Of a stretch of DNA of 38,121 nucleotides, positions 28,040 to 35,781 are shown piece by piece; positions within the stretch are counted from its first letter, which is position 1, and every line of letters begins with the position of its first letter. This DNA is from Burkholderiales bacterium (GTDB lineage: Bacteria; Pseudomonadota; Gammaproteobacteria; Burkholderiales; Burkholderiaceae_C). The position numbers were made by a program, and so were the translations under genes. The stretch spans positions 1 to 38,121 of the forward strand of contig JABEVE010000096.1 in the NCBI GenBank assembly GCA_013044035.1, written 5' to 3'. Under the pieces are notes generated by a model. It saw only the letters and a list, made by a program, of their open reading frames with translations, did no database searches and was not told the DNA's origin.

Positions 28040-29466
28040 GGGAAAAAGACCAGGGTGATGATCAGAAAACAAGGCAGCAGGATGGCGAAACTCCAGCCCA
28101 TGTAGCCGAAAAACGAAGGCATGCGCACCCCACGATGCTCGGCGATGGCCTTGACCATGAAGTTGGGAGCATTGCCTATGTAGGTGACGGCGCCCATGAA
28201 CACCGCCCCGGCGGAAATTGCCGTGAGCGTGCTGATCTGCGCCATGAGGTGTGCGGCATTGCCCCCCGCCAGGTTGAAAAACACCAGATAGGTGGGCGCG
28301 TTATCGAGGAAGGCCGAGAGCGTACCCGCCATCCAGAAATAGGCGGCGGCAATGGGTTGGCCCTGTGCATCGGAGGTGAGCCGCACGAGCGAGGCCAGCG
28401 CGCCATTCGGCCCTGCGCGCAAGATGGCGATGACCGGGATGAGGGTGAGAAAGATGCCGAAGAACAGCTTGCCCACCTCGATCATCGGCCCCCAGTTGAA
28501 GTGGTTTTCCTCGCGTGCTTCAGCCGGCGTGGTGAGCAGTGACAAGCAGGCCACGAAGATCAGCGCCGCATCGCGCGTGAGGTTCTGCAACTCCAGGTGC
28601 TGGCCGAAGACGGCCAGGGCGATCTCCGGGTTCCAGATGCCGCTGTGCAGCACCGCCAGCACGATGGCCAGCAGCCACAGCACATTCCAGGCGCCGATGA
28701 TGCGGATGGGACTGTCGGGCGTGGGGTCCACGGGTTTGCGTTTGACCTCCTGGCTCCAATACCAGCGATCGAGCCCGTAGAACATCGTCAGCAGGAGCGC
28801 GCAGAGCAAAGCCGTGGGTGCCAACAGGTGGCGCAGGGTCCAGAAAAAATCGACGCCTTTGAGGAAACCGAGAAACAACGGCGGGTCACCCAGGGGCGTG
28901 AGCGCGCCGCCCGCATTGGCCACGAGAAAGATGAAAAACACCAGCACATGGGCGTTGTGGCGGCGGGCATCGTTGGCGCGAATCACCGGGCGCACCATGA
29001 GCATGGCCGCGCCCGTGGTGCCCATGAGGCTGGCGAGCACCGTGCCGATGGCCAGCAACAGTGTGTTCTGCGCCGGACTGCCATGCAGATTGCCGCGCAC
29101 TGCAATGCCGCCGCTCACGGTGTAGAGCGTGGTGAGCAGAATGACGAAGGGCAGGTATTCGTGCAGCAGGGTGTGTAGGGTGGCGTCGAGCGTGGTGGAC
29201 AGACCGAATCGCAGTGCAAACGGCGCGAGGAACAGCAGCGCCCAGCCCGTTGTGATCTTGCCCTGGTGGTGATGCCACAACTGGCCAGCCAACAAGGGCA
29301 GCAGGGCGATGGACAGCAACATGGCGGCAAACGGCAGCCCCCACCACAGGCTGAGCGTGGAAGGATCGGGGCCAGCCGCGGCGAACGCCGTCGTCGGAAC
29401 GACAGTCAGCAGCGTCGCCAGCGGCACCGCCCACTGTCGCGCAGAGCCGCGGCACTCAGTCGGCAT
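28036..29466 (-). CDS. Sodium/proton antiporter, NhaD/ArsB superfamily
   Basis: A 476-aa ion transporter with about 12 membrane helices. The N-terminus looks like a signal sequence (AVPLATLLTVVPTTAFAAAG). NAGGALTPLGDPPLFLGFLKG and SAFLDNAPTYLVFFNLAGG are the paired re-entrant motifs of the NhaD/citrate-transporter fold. ATG 29466 is chosen over 29484 because GGAGG lies six bases upstream. The stop overlaps the 2-hydroxyacid dehydrogenase start as ATGA, so the two are coupled. Na+/H+ exchange is the family function; other ions are possible. Confidence 0.9.
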   Translation of the reverse strand: MPTECRGSARQWAVPLATLLTVVPTTAFAAAGPDPSTLSLWWGLPFAAMLLSIALLPLLAGQLWHHHQGKITTGWALLFLAPFALRFGLSTTLDATLHTLLHEYLPFVILLTTLYTVSGGIAVRGNLHGSPAQNTLLLAIGTVLASLMGTTGAAMLMVRPVIRANDARRHNAHVLVFFIFLVANAGGALTPLGDPPLFLGFLKGVDFFWTLRHLLAPTALLCALLLTMFYGLDRWYWSQEVKRKPVDPTPDSPIRIIGAWNVLWLLAIVLAVLHSGIWNPEIALAVFGQHLELQNLTRDAALIFVACLSLLTTPAEAREENHFNWGPMIEVGKLFFGIFLTLIPVIAILRAGPNGALASLVRLTSDAQGQPIAAAYFWMAGTLSAFLDNAPTYLVFFNLAGGNAAHLMAQISTLTAISAGAVFMGAVTYIGNAPNFMVKAIAEHRGVRMPSFFGYMGWSFAILLPCFLIITLVFFP

Positions 29467-29557
29467 CCGGCGCCTCCACCGCATGCGACGCGCCGACTCG
29501 CCCTTGTCGGCCTCGAATGCGCGCCAGGATGGCGGCGCGGGCGGTATCGGTGTTCAT
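29456..29557 (-). pseudogene. 33-codon remnant resembling LutC/LUD N-terminus, or leader peptide
   Basis: ATG 29557 opens a short frame: MNTDTARAAILARIRGRQGR, then 13 residues and TGA at 29456. The ARAAILARIR stretch is the typical start of LutC lactate-utilisation (LUD-domain) proteins, which are over 200 aa. No further LutC sequence follows in any frame. It overlaps the antiporter start by 11 bases and lacks a good ribosome site. It is either what is left of a deleted lutC gene or a small leader that couples translation to the antiporter. Confidence 0.4.
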
Positions 29558-29605
29558 GGGTCGCGTCGGTTGGAGACAGTGGATTGGCCAGAGTCGGCTT
29601 CCCGC

Positions 29606-29992
29606 TCAAACATCGAGGCGAAAGCCCAAATCCAGTTCGGACGCGGGCTGGCCGCGGATGCCCCAGTTTTCGAGAGGAGGCTCGATCAGAACGATCAAAA
29701 TGTCTGTGACCTGAATGCCCAGCCGACCCAGTCTTGCAATGAGGCCCTGGTACAGCCTGCGTTTGGCCTCGAGCGTGCGGCCGGGAAAGAGCAGGAATTC
29801 CACAAAGGTGTAGTTTTCGGTCTTGCCCGGAGGAATGGGGCAGTGCTCGGGCTTGTGCTCAATGTAGCGGATCTGCCTGTCGTCTTCCGGCACCTTGAGC
29901 GCCTCGATCTGGGCCAGGTACACGGCTTCGATCAAGGCTGCGACCCGTTCTGGGGGATGGGTGCGGCACACTTCGATTTTGGCAATGGGCAT
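29606..29992 (-). CDS. Tautomerase-family protein
   Basis: A 128-aa protein of the 4-oxalocrotonate tautomerase/MIF fold. The catalytic amino-terminal proline is exposed after loss of methionine (MPIAKIEV), and ERVAALIEAVYLAQIEAL forms the first helix. The length corresponds to a fused double beta-alpha-beta subunit, and VTDILIVLIEPPLENWGI resembles the second half. GGAG is seven bases before the ATG. The substrate is unknown. It follows pncB with a gap of 45 bases. Confidence 0.88.
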   Translation of the reverse strand: MPIAKIEVCRTHPPERVAALIEAVYLAQIEALKVPEDDRQIRYIEHKPEHCPIPPGKTENYTFVEFLLFPGRTLEAKRRLYQGLIARLGRLGIQVTDILIVLIEPPLENWGIRGQPASELDLGFRLDV

Positions 29993-30037
29993 GGTTCTAC
30001 TCCGCGGTGAAAAGGCCTGTGGCCTGGGGCGTGTTCA

Positions 30038-31237
30038 TCAGGCTGCGTCATCCGGCGCCGGGATCTGGAACACGTCGCGCAGGTAGGCCAGATAGGCCAG
30101 GTCGTCGCACATGTTCTTGCCCGGCGAGTCGCTCACCTTGGCAACAGGCTGGCCGTTGCAGCGGGTCATTTTGATGACCATCTGCGGGGCTTCGTAGCCC
30201 AGGTCGTGCATCAGGTGGGTGCCGATGCCGAAAGCCAGCCCCACGCGCTGATGGAATTGCCGGTGGAGGGCAATCACCTTGGGGATGGTGAGTGCGTCGC
30301 TGAACACCAGGGTCTTGCTGCGCGGATCGACGTGGTTGTTGGCGTAGTGGGCAATCAACTGCTCACCCCAGGCGAAGGGGTCGCCCGAATCGTGGCGCGC
30401 ACCATCGAACAGCTTGCAGAAATACAGATCGAAGTCGCGCAGGAAGGCTTGGAGGCCGTACACATCCGCCAGAGCGATGCCGAGGTCGCCGCGGTATTCC
30501 TTGGCCCACATCTCGAACGCGAACACCTGGGTGTCGCGCAGCCGCGGGCCGAGGGCCTGGCAGGCTTGTAGGTACTCATGAGCCATGGTCCCCAGCGGCG
30601 TGAGTCCCATCTCCCTGGCGAGCAGCACATTGCTGGTGCCGGCAAGCTGGGGCCCGAGGCCGCTGCGCAGCCGCTCCAGCACCTGCGCCTGCCAGCGGCG
30701 TGAATAGCGGCGGCGGGTGCCGTAATCGGCGATGCGGCAGTCTTGCAGTTCGGGCGCCTTGAGTTGGGCGATCTTCTCGTCCACACGCCGCAAGCCGTCG
30801 CGCAGATCGGCGTTCGTGTGGGCGTGCCGTGCATGGACTTCGCCGACGATGGCGAGCACCGGCACCTCGAACAAGATGGTGTGCAGCCAGGGGCCGCGAA
30901 TGACGATGTCGATTTCGCCACGCGCGCGCGCTGCGGCGTCGGCCGCCGGAGTGGCGCTGATGCGCTGGCGGTTGAGGCGGAAGAGTTCAAGGAAGTCGAC
31001 AAAGTCGCTCTTGATGAAGCGCAGGGCGCGCAGCCCATCGAGTTCGTCCGGCGTGAACCGCAGGCTGCAAAGGGCTTCGAGTTCGGCGTTGATCTCGCCC
31101 AGCAGCGAGACCAGCTCCACCCCTGGCGTGCGGCACTTGAAGCGGTATTCCACCTGAGCGCCCGGAAAGTGGTGCAGCACCACCTGCATCATGGTGAACT
31201 TGTAGAGATCGGTGTCGAGCAGGGATTCGATGATCAT
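30038..31237 (-). CDS. pncB: Nicotinate phosphoribosyltransferase
   Basis: A 399-aa enzyme of NAD salvage that joins nicotinate to PRPP using [16 protein letters not shown] starts the protein. H220 in [11 protein letters not shown] corresponds to the histidine phosphorylated in the reaction cycle. [39 protein letters not shown] and [12 protein letters not shown] form the phosphoribosyl-binding core. ATG 31237 overlaps the stop of the DUF1992 gene as ATGA, indicating translational coupling. Confidence 0.96.
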   Translation of the reverse strand: MIIESLLDTDLYKFTMMQVVLHHFPGAQVEYRFKCRTPGVELVSLLGEINAELEALCSLRFTPDELDGLRALRFIKSDFVDFLELFRLNRQRISATPAADAAARARGEIDIVIRGPWLHTILFEVPVLAIVGEVHARHAHTNADLRDGLRRVDEKIAQLKAPELQDCRIADYGTRRRYSRRWQAQVLERLRSGLGPQLAGTSNVLLAREMGLTPLGTMAHEYLQACQALGPRLRDTQVFAFEMWAKEYRGDLGIALADVYGLQAFLRDFDLYFCKLFDGARHDSGDPFAWGEQLIAHYANNHVDPRSKTLVFSDALTIPKVIALHRQFHQRVGLAFGIGTHLMHDLGYEAPQMVIKMTRCNGQPVAKVSDSPGKNMCDDLAYLAYLRDVFQIPAPDDAA

Positions 31238-31668
31238 CGGCGCGGCGATGTGACGGAGCAAACGGTAGTCCGCGCGACGACGAACCGCTCCTCACCCCGC
31301 TCCTCACCGCCGGCAGATGGACGAGCGAGTATCTCCACACGGTGAGCAAGCGTGCCGTTTCCCACCACCGCGCGATGGAGGCCGGCTGGAGGCGCAGACT
31401 TATCCTGTTCCCGGCGTCGCTTGCCGTGCAGGGCCATGGCCCACAGCAGCCGCAAGACGGCACGTTCGCGCCGGGCTCGCGCCGTGCTTGCCTGGGCATG
31501 GCAAGCATGTTCGAGCAGTTCCAATCCGAGGCGGACCTGCGCAGCGAGCGCGGGCTCGCGGACGTCGTTGAGGTGAAGCGGCTTGCCCGCGCCGGGAAGG
31601 TTGTTGAGTCCGCCGTCTTGCACCGCCTGCGCGATGCGGGCCTCTCCAATCCAGGCCAGGGCGTTCAT
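31234..31668 (-). CDS. DUF1992 / DnaJC28-like domain protein
   Basis: A 144-aa protein. Its first 50 residues carry the conserved DUF1992 signature [20 protein letters not shown] followed by [10 protein letters not shown]. In eukaryotes the domain occurs in DNAJC28; the bacterial role is unknown. The C-terminal third is basic and low in conservation. It overlaps the nitroreductase stop (31665-31668) and the pncB start (31234-31237), both as ATGA. Such tight packing suggests coordinated expression, not a shared pathway. Confidence 0.88.
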   Translation of the reverse strand: MNALAWIGEARIAQAVQDGGLNNLPGAGKPLHLNDVREPALAAQVRLGLELLEHACHAQASTARARRERAVLRLLWAMALHGKRRREQDKSAPPAGLHRAVVGNGTLAHRVEILARPSAGGEERGEERFVVARTTVCSVTSPRR

Positions 31669-32408
31669 CCTTCGTGCCACTGGGTGAACTCGGCGACCGG
31701 AGCGCGTTCAGTCTCCAGGGTGTTTTCGATCGCAGACGGGTCGGCCCAGCCCAGCGACATGCCGCACACCACCTGCTGCTCGGCGGGCAGACCCAGTTCA
31801 TCTTCGATGATGCGGTGAAAGGTGGTGAATGCCGCCTGCGGGCAGGTGTCAAGCCCTCGGGCCCGCGCCGCCACCATGATGTTCTGCAGGAACATGCCAT
31901 AGTCCAGCCAGCTGCCCTGCTCCATGATGCGGTCGATGGTGAAGATCAACCCGACGGGCGCATCGAAAAACCGGTAGTTGCGGCCATGCTGGGCATGCAT
32001 CGCAGCCTTGTCGCCCTTGGCAATGCCCAGTAGGCCGTACAAGTCCCAGCCCACCTTGCGGCGACGGTCAATGTAGGGCGACTTCCATTTGCGCGGGTAG
32101 TAGGCGTAGTCCTCGCTGTGTTGCGCCATCAGTGCGCGGTCGTCATAAGCCGCGAGGATGCGCTCGCTCATGCGCCGCCTGGCCGCGCCGCAGAGCACAT
32201 GCACCTGCCACGGCTGGGTGTTGGTGCCGGAGGGCGCGCGGGCGGCGACTTGCAGGATCGTTTCGATCACTGCGCGCGGCACCGGCGTGGGCAGGAAGCG
32301 GCGGATGGAACGGCGGCTGGTGATGGCGGCGTCCACCGCGGCCGCTCCGGGATACCGCGTCGCGGCGGCATCCGCGTCGGCCGTCGTGGGCATGTTGGGC
32401 TTGGTCAT
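31665..32408 (-). CDS. Nitroreductase-family flavoprotein
   Basis: A 247-aa FMN-dependent NAD(P)H oxidoreductase. The N-terminal SRRSIRRFLPTPVPRAVIETILQVAARAPSGTNTQPWQ motif binds FMN and the C-terminal IIEDELGLPAEQQVVCGMSLGWAD completes the site. It resembles nitroaromatic or quinone reductases of about 220-250 aa. ATG 32408 is chosen from family length; no strong ribosome site is seen. It is first in the nitroreductase-DUF1992-pncB run, and its upstream region is shared divergently with the phasin gene (400 bases). Confidence 0.9.
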   Translation of the reverse strand: MTKPNMPTTADADAAATRYPGAAAVDAAITSRRSIRRFLPTPVPRAVIETILQVAARAPSGTNTQPWQVHVLCGAARRRMSERILAAYDDRALMAQHSEDYAYYPRKWKSPYIDRRRKVGWDLYGLLGIAKGDKAAMHAQHGRNYRFFDAPVGLIFTIDRIMEQGSWLDYGMFLQNIMVAARARGLDTCPQAAFTTFHRIIEDELGLPAEQQVVCGMSLGWADPSAIENTLETERAPVAEFTQWHEG

Positions 32409-32588
32409 CTGGAAAAGTGTATTGCCCGGCAACAGAAGAACGTGCCGCCACGCGGCAAGCGTCGCCGGTGCAACGCTTGCGCACATGCCGTTGCTCGCAT
32501 GGTGCAGCGCGGCAGTCTAATCCTCTGGTCATGGTGCATCGACGCGGGAAAGCCGATGCAGCAAGCAAGGGATTGCGACCCGGATAAC

Positions 32589-32613
32589 CTTTATAAGTTA
32601 TTGTTTTATAAAG
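32589..32613. promoter_or_regulatory. AT-rich inverted repeat upstream of phasin
   Basis: CTTTATAA and TTATAAAG pair perfectly across nine bases in an AT-rich patch within the 400-base divergent region between the nitroreductase and phasin genes. A possible operator or upstream element; no gene lies in this region. Confidence 0.45.
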
Positions 32614-32632
32614 TTTTTCAGGATTCGTCAGG

Positions 32633-32657
32633 TTTTTTGTTGCGACGCAACAAAAAA
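32633..32657. promoter_or_regulatory. 11-bp-arm palindrome just upstream of the phasin promoter, PhaR-like
   Basis: The arm TTTTTTGTTGC and its exact complement flank GAC. The centre TGC-GAC-GCA fits the TGC-N-GCA half-site pattern reported for the phasin regulator PhaR in other bacteria. It ends five bases before the -35 box. Its T-then-A order is opposite to a terminator. Confidence 0.6.
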
Positions 32658-32661
32658 GTGC

Positions 32662-32689
32662 TTGACAAGGGCGTCACACGGCCTAGAAT
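32662..32689 (+). promoter_or_regulatory. Sigma-70-type promoter of phasin
   Basis: TTGACA, 16 bases, TAGAAT. A strong match to the -35 and -10 consensus, about 120 bases before the phasin start, giving a long leader. Confidence 0.75.
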
Positions 32690-32808
32690 TCTGTTTGTGC
32701 ATTGCACCAATTCGCATGCCGGGATCAGAGGCCAGCGTCATGAAAATGACTTGGTACCCAGTCACAATCGTGCATGCTGTCCTGTCAACTTTGGAAGCCT
32801 AGGAGCCC

Positions 32809-33363
32809 ATGATGATGACCCCCGAACAAATGATCGCCGCGCAAAAATCCCAACTCGAAGCCCTGTTTGCCCTGACCGGCAAGGCTGTCGATGGCCTGGA
32901 AAAAATGGTTGAGCTGAACATGCAGACCATGAAAACCGCCATGCACGAAACGTCCGAGGCCGCCATGGCTGCCTTGTCCGTGAAGGACATCCAGGAGCTG
33001 GCCGCGCTGCAACCAGGCATGGCTCAGCCGATGGCCGAAAAGGTGTTGTCCTACTCGCATCACCTGTACGAAATTGCCTCGGGCACGCAGGCCGAATTCG
33101 CCAAAGCCATTGAAGCCAACGCGACTGAAGTCCACAAGAAAATGCAGGCCATGGTCGACACCGCCGTGAAGAATGCCCCAGCCGGCACCGAAACCGCCGT
33201 GGCCATGATGAAAAGCGCTTTGAGCGCCGCCAACAACGCCTACGACACCGTGCAAAAGGCCAGCAAGCAGGCCGCTGAAGTGGTCGAAGCCAACTTCAAC
33301 ACCGTGACCAACACAGCGATGAAGGCCGCACAAACCAGCACGCGCGGCAAGCGCGCAGCCTGA
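32809..33363 (+). CDS. phaP: Phasin, PHA granule-associated protein
   Basis: A 184-aa amphipathic, alanine- and methionine-rich, all-helical protein of the phasin_2 family, which coats polyhydroxyalkanoate granules. The N-terminal MTPEQMIAAQKSQLEALFAL and ELNMQTMKTAMHE are typical, as are the TEVHKKMQ and ANNAYDTVQKASKQAAEV repeats and the basic end. Three ATG codons stand in a row (32809, 32812, 32815). AGGAG lies three bases before the first and nine before the third, so the true start is uncertain by two residues. It has its own strong promoter and terminator, as suits an abundant protein. Confidence 0.95.
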   Translation: MMMTPEQMIAAQKSQLEALFALTGKAVDGLEKMVELNMQTMKTAMHETSEAAMAALSVKDIQELAALQPGMAQPMAEKVLSYSHHLYEIASGTQAEFAKAIEANATEVHKKMQAMVDTAVKNAPAGTETAVAMMKSALSAANNAYDTVQKASKQAAEVVEANFNTVTNTAMKAAQTSTRGKRAA

Positions 33364-33512
33364 GCCCGCCCATGTCCAGATGGCGCGTGGTTGGCGTACA
33401 GCCCCGTGCCCCCAGAGATTCAGCGAGAGTGGCACTTGGCCAACTCGAACGATGCGAACCGCGCAGTCAGCCTGACCACGCAGGATTGAGTCGTTGAACC
33501 GTTTGTCTCCTC

Positions 33513-33528
33513 GGTACTTCCAAGTACC
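33513..33528. repeat. Perfect 7-bp hairpin before the phasin terminator
   Basis: GGTACTT and AAGTACC pair around CC, directly upstream of the terminator. It probably helps 3'-end stability or termination. Confidence 0.55.
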
Positions 33529-33532
33529 TTTC

Positions 33533-33560
33533 AAGCCGGTCGCTCTGACCGGCTTTTTTT
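33533..33560 (+). terminator. Intrinsic terminator of phasin
   Basis: AAGCCGGTC, five bases, GACCGGCTT, then a run of seven T. A GC-rich stem with a T tail, about 170 bases after the phasin stop. The 290 bases between phasin and the protease gene contain this and the preceding hairpin but no gene. Confidence 0.93.
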
Positions 33561-33653
33561 ATGGGCATATGGATGCTGCGGGCTTTCGGCGCGAGTCCGA
33601 GTCAAGCATGACAATCCCACGGGTAGCCATGCAACCCGTCCTGGAAGGACACC

Positions 33654-34451
33654 ATGATCGAGCCCCTGTTATTGACCACGGCCCGCGTTTCCACGTTCGA
33701 CGACGATCGGGCACTGACCGGCGCGAGCGGTTTCCTGTTCGAGCGCGACACCCAGCTGTTTCTGGTCACCAGCCGCCATGTGGTGATCGACAAACCGAGC
33801 AACCATTTCCCCAATCGCATCGAGCTCGAACTGCACACGGATGCAGACAACCTCACACGTTCAACGACGCTCTCGGTGCTGCTGTACCGCGATGGCAAAT
33901 CGGTCTGGCGCCAGGGGCGCGATGCCGCCGGCGAAATCGACGTGGCGGTGATCGAACTCGACCGCTCGGCCCTGCCCGGCTCTGTTGTGCTGCGCTGCTT
34001 CACGCCCGAACATCTGCCCAGTTCGCTCGAAGCCGTGGAGGTGGGCAGTTCACTGTTGATCGTCGGTTTCCCCCTGGGCTTTCACGACACGCTGCATCAC
34101 CTGCCGGTGGTGCGCCAGGCGGTGATTGCTTCCTCCTTCGGCATGCGGTTCCAGGGCCAGGGCTATTTCCTCACCGATGGGCGCACGCACCGCGGCACCA
34201 GCGGCGCGCCCGTGGTGATGCGCAACACGGACGGCGACGCCGCACTGCCGTGGACGCTTCTGGGCGTGCACTCCATGCGTATCGACATGCGCGGACGCGA
34301 TCTGCAGCTCGACGAATCGCTCGGCCTGAACTGCGCCTGGTACGCCGACATCCTGCTGACACTGACGGCACCAGACGCGCCAGATCACCTGTCCGACGAC
34401 GAAGTTGCACGAACAGCAGCCGATGCCAACTTGGGAACAGACACGATCTGA
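33654..34451 (+). CDS. Trypsin-fold serine protease, cytoplasmic-looking
   Basis: A 265-aa S1/HtrA-type trypsin-fold protease without a recognisable signal peptide. The triad is probably H42 (LVTSRHVVID), D96 (GEIDVAVIELD) and S183 (HRGTSGAPVV). GFPLGFHDTLHHLPVVRQ resembles the oxyanion-site region of trypsin-like peptidase-domain proteins. GGAAGGA lies just before the ATG. There is no PDZ domain. Substrate and role are unknown. It is alone on its strand between the phasin terminator and a convergent ketopantoate-reductase-type gene. Confidence 0.85.
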   Translation: MIEPLLLTTARVSTFDDDRALTGASGFLFERDTQLFLVTSRHVVIDKPSNHFPNRIELELHTDADNLTRSTTLSVLLYRDGKSVWRQGRDAAGEIDVAVIELDRSALPGSVVLRCFTPEHLPSSLEAVEVGSSLLIVGFPLGFHDTLHHLPVVRQAVIASSFGMRFQGQGYFLTDGRTHRGTSGAPVVMRNTDGDAALPWTLLGVHSMRIDMRGRDLQLDESLGLNCAWYADILLTLTAPDAPDHLSDDEVARTAADANLGTDTI

Positions 34452-34516
34452 TTCCACTGGGCTTCAGCGCCAGGCTCCGTCTGGGATCTGGCTCAGGACA
34501 TGCAGGAAGCCGCGCA

Positions 34517-35530
34517 TCACGCCATCTGCTGCGTACGACTGTCGAGTTCGGTGAGCAACGCCAACATAGCCTCGGTCAAGGGCATGGTGACTCCGGCGCG
34601 TCGGGCCAGTTCCACCGGGGCGCCGAGCAAGGGCTGCACTTCCAGCGGCCGGCCGCGCTCCAGGTCTTGCAGGGTGGAGGGCTTGACAGGGCCGATGCCA
34701 CGGCCGATGGCAATGCGCTTCTCGGCATCCACCTGGGGGTCGCAGCCATAGGCTCGGGTGAGCGCGATCAATTCGTGCATGACGCCACGCACCAGGTCGA
34801 GCAGACCTGGGTTGGCGCAGATCTGGTCCATGCGTGCGCGGGTGAGCGCGGCCACCGGATTGAACGAGGCGTTGCCGATGAGCTTCATCCAGATGGCGTC
34901 GCGAATGCGCGTGGTGGGCTTGGGGTCGCATCCGGCTTCGCGCAGCGCGGCAGCGAGCGCCTCCACGCGTGGGCTCAAACCGGCCGTCTCCTGCGCCGGG
35001 TGGGCCGGCTCGCCAATGACGTAACGGTACTGGCCGTTGGCCTTGATGACACCGGGCGCCGTGACCTCGGACGCGCTGTGCACCACGCAGCCGACGATGT
35101 GCGCGGGGTCGAGCGCAGCGGCCATGCTGCCATCCGGATCGAGGCAGGCGATGCGCGCCGGGCTGCCGTCGACCCTCAGGGCCTGCGCGCTGCTGTCACC
35201 GTGGAAATACCACCAGGGCAGGCCGTTGATTGCCGGCAGTACGGCCGTGTCCTGCTGCAGCATGCTGCCCAGTCGTGGCGACAGCGGGGCAATCTGGTGG
35301 GCCTTCATGCCCAGCACGATCAAGTCTTGCGGCCCGAAATCTTCGGGTCGGTCACTGGCCTGCACCTGCACCGTTTCATCGCCCGCCGGATCCTGCAAGC
35401 ACAGCCCCCGAGCGCGGATGGCTTGCAAATGCGCACCACGCGCCACCACACCCACCGCATGCCCGGCGCGCGCCAGCTTCACCGCAAGGCAGCCGCCCAC
35501 CGCTCCCGCTCCCACCACCACGACACGCAT
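34517..35530 (-). CDS. panE: Ketopantoate reductase-family dehydrogenase
   Basis: A 337-aa NADPH-dependent enzyme of the ApbA/PanE family, which reduces 2-dehydropantoate in pantothenate synthesis. The Rossmann loop is VVGAGAVGGCLAVKLARAG, with KAHQ as the conserved KxxQ motif. WMKLIGNASFNPVAALT holds the catalytic lysine and asparagine, and GRPLEVQPLLGAPVELARRAG is the C-terminal serine/glutamate region. ATG 35530 has GGAGG at six bases. Paralogues of this family act on other 2-keto acids, so the exact substrate is not certain. Confidence 0.85.
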   Translation of the reverse strand: MRVVVVGAGAVGGCLAVKLARAGHAVGVVARGAHLQAIRARGLCLQDPAGDETVQVQASDRPEDFGPQDLIVLGMKAHQIAPLSPRLGSMLQQDTAVLPAINGLPWWYFHGDSSAQALRVDGSPARIACLDPDGSMAAALDPAHIVGCVVHSASEVTAPGVIKANGQYRYVIGEPAHPAQETAGLSPRVEALAAALREAGCDPKPTTRIRDAIWMKLIGNASFNPVAALTRARMDQICANPGLLDLVRGVMHELIALTRAYGCDPQVDAEKRIAIGRGIGPVKPSTLQDLERGRPLEVQPLLGAPVELARRAGVTMPLTEAMLALLTELDSRTQQMA

Positions 35531-35781
35531 TGCCATCCTCCGAATCACCGCGCCCAGCGTTCCATTCAACCGTTCCGGAGTACCACCCATTGTTGGGACG
35601 GTATGCCGTTCAGCTGCATGGTAAGAGTCGTCACGACCGTTCACCGATTCCGCACTGGCGGCCGCAGCGACGCTCTGCAGTGCAGAGCCTGGAGGCAAAA
35701 TGATTCGATCGCTTCCACACGCATGCGGAAAAATCACCTTGCTGGCCCTAAGCTTTGGCCTATGAACAACAGGCGGGCAAC

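Noticed and set aside
32633-32657. Intrinsic terminator upstream of phasin
   Set aside because: T tract precedes the stem and A tract follows on both strands, the reverse of a terminator; it abuts a good promoter.
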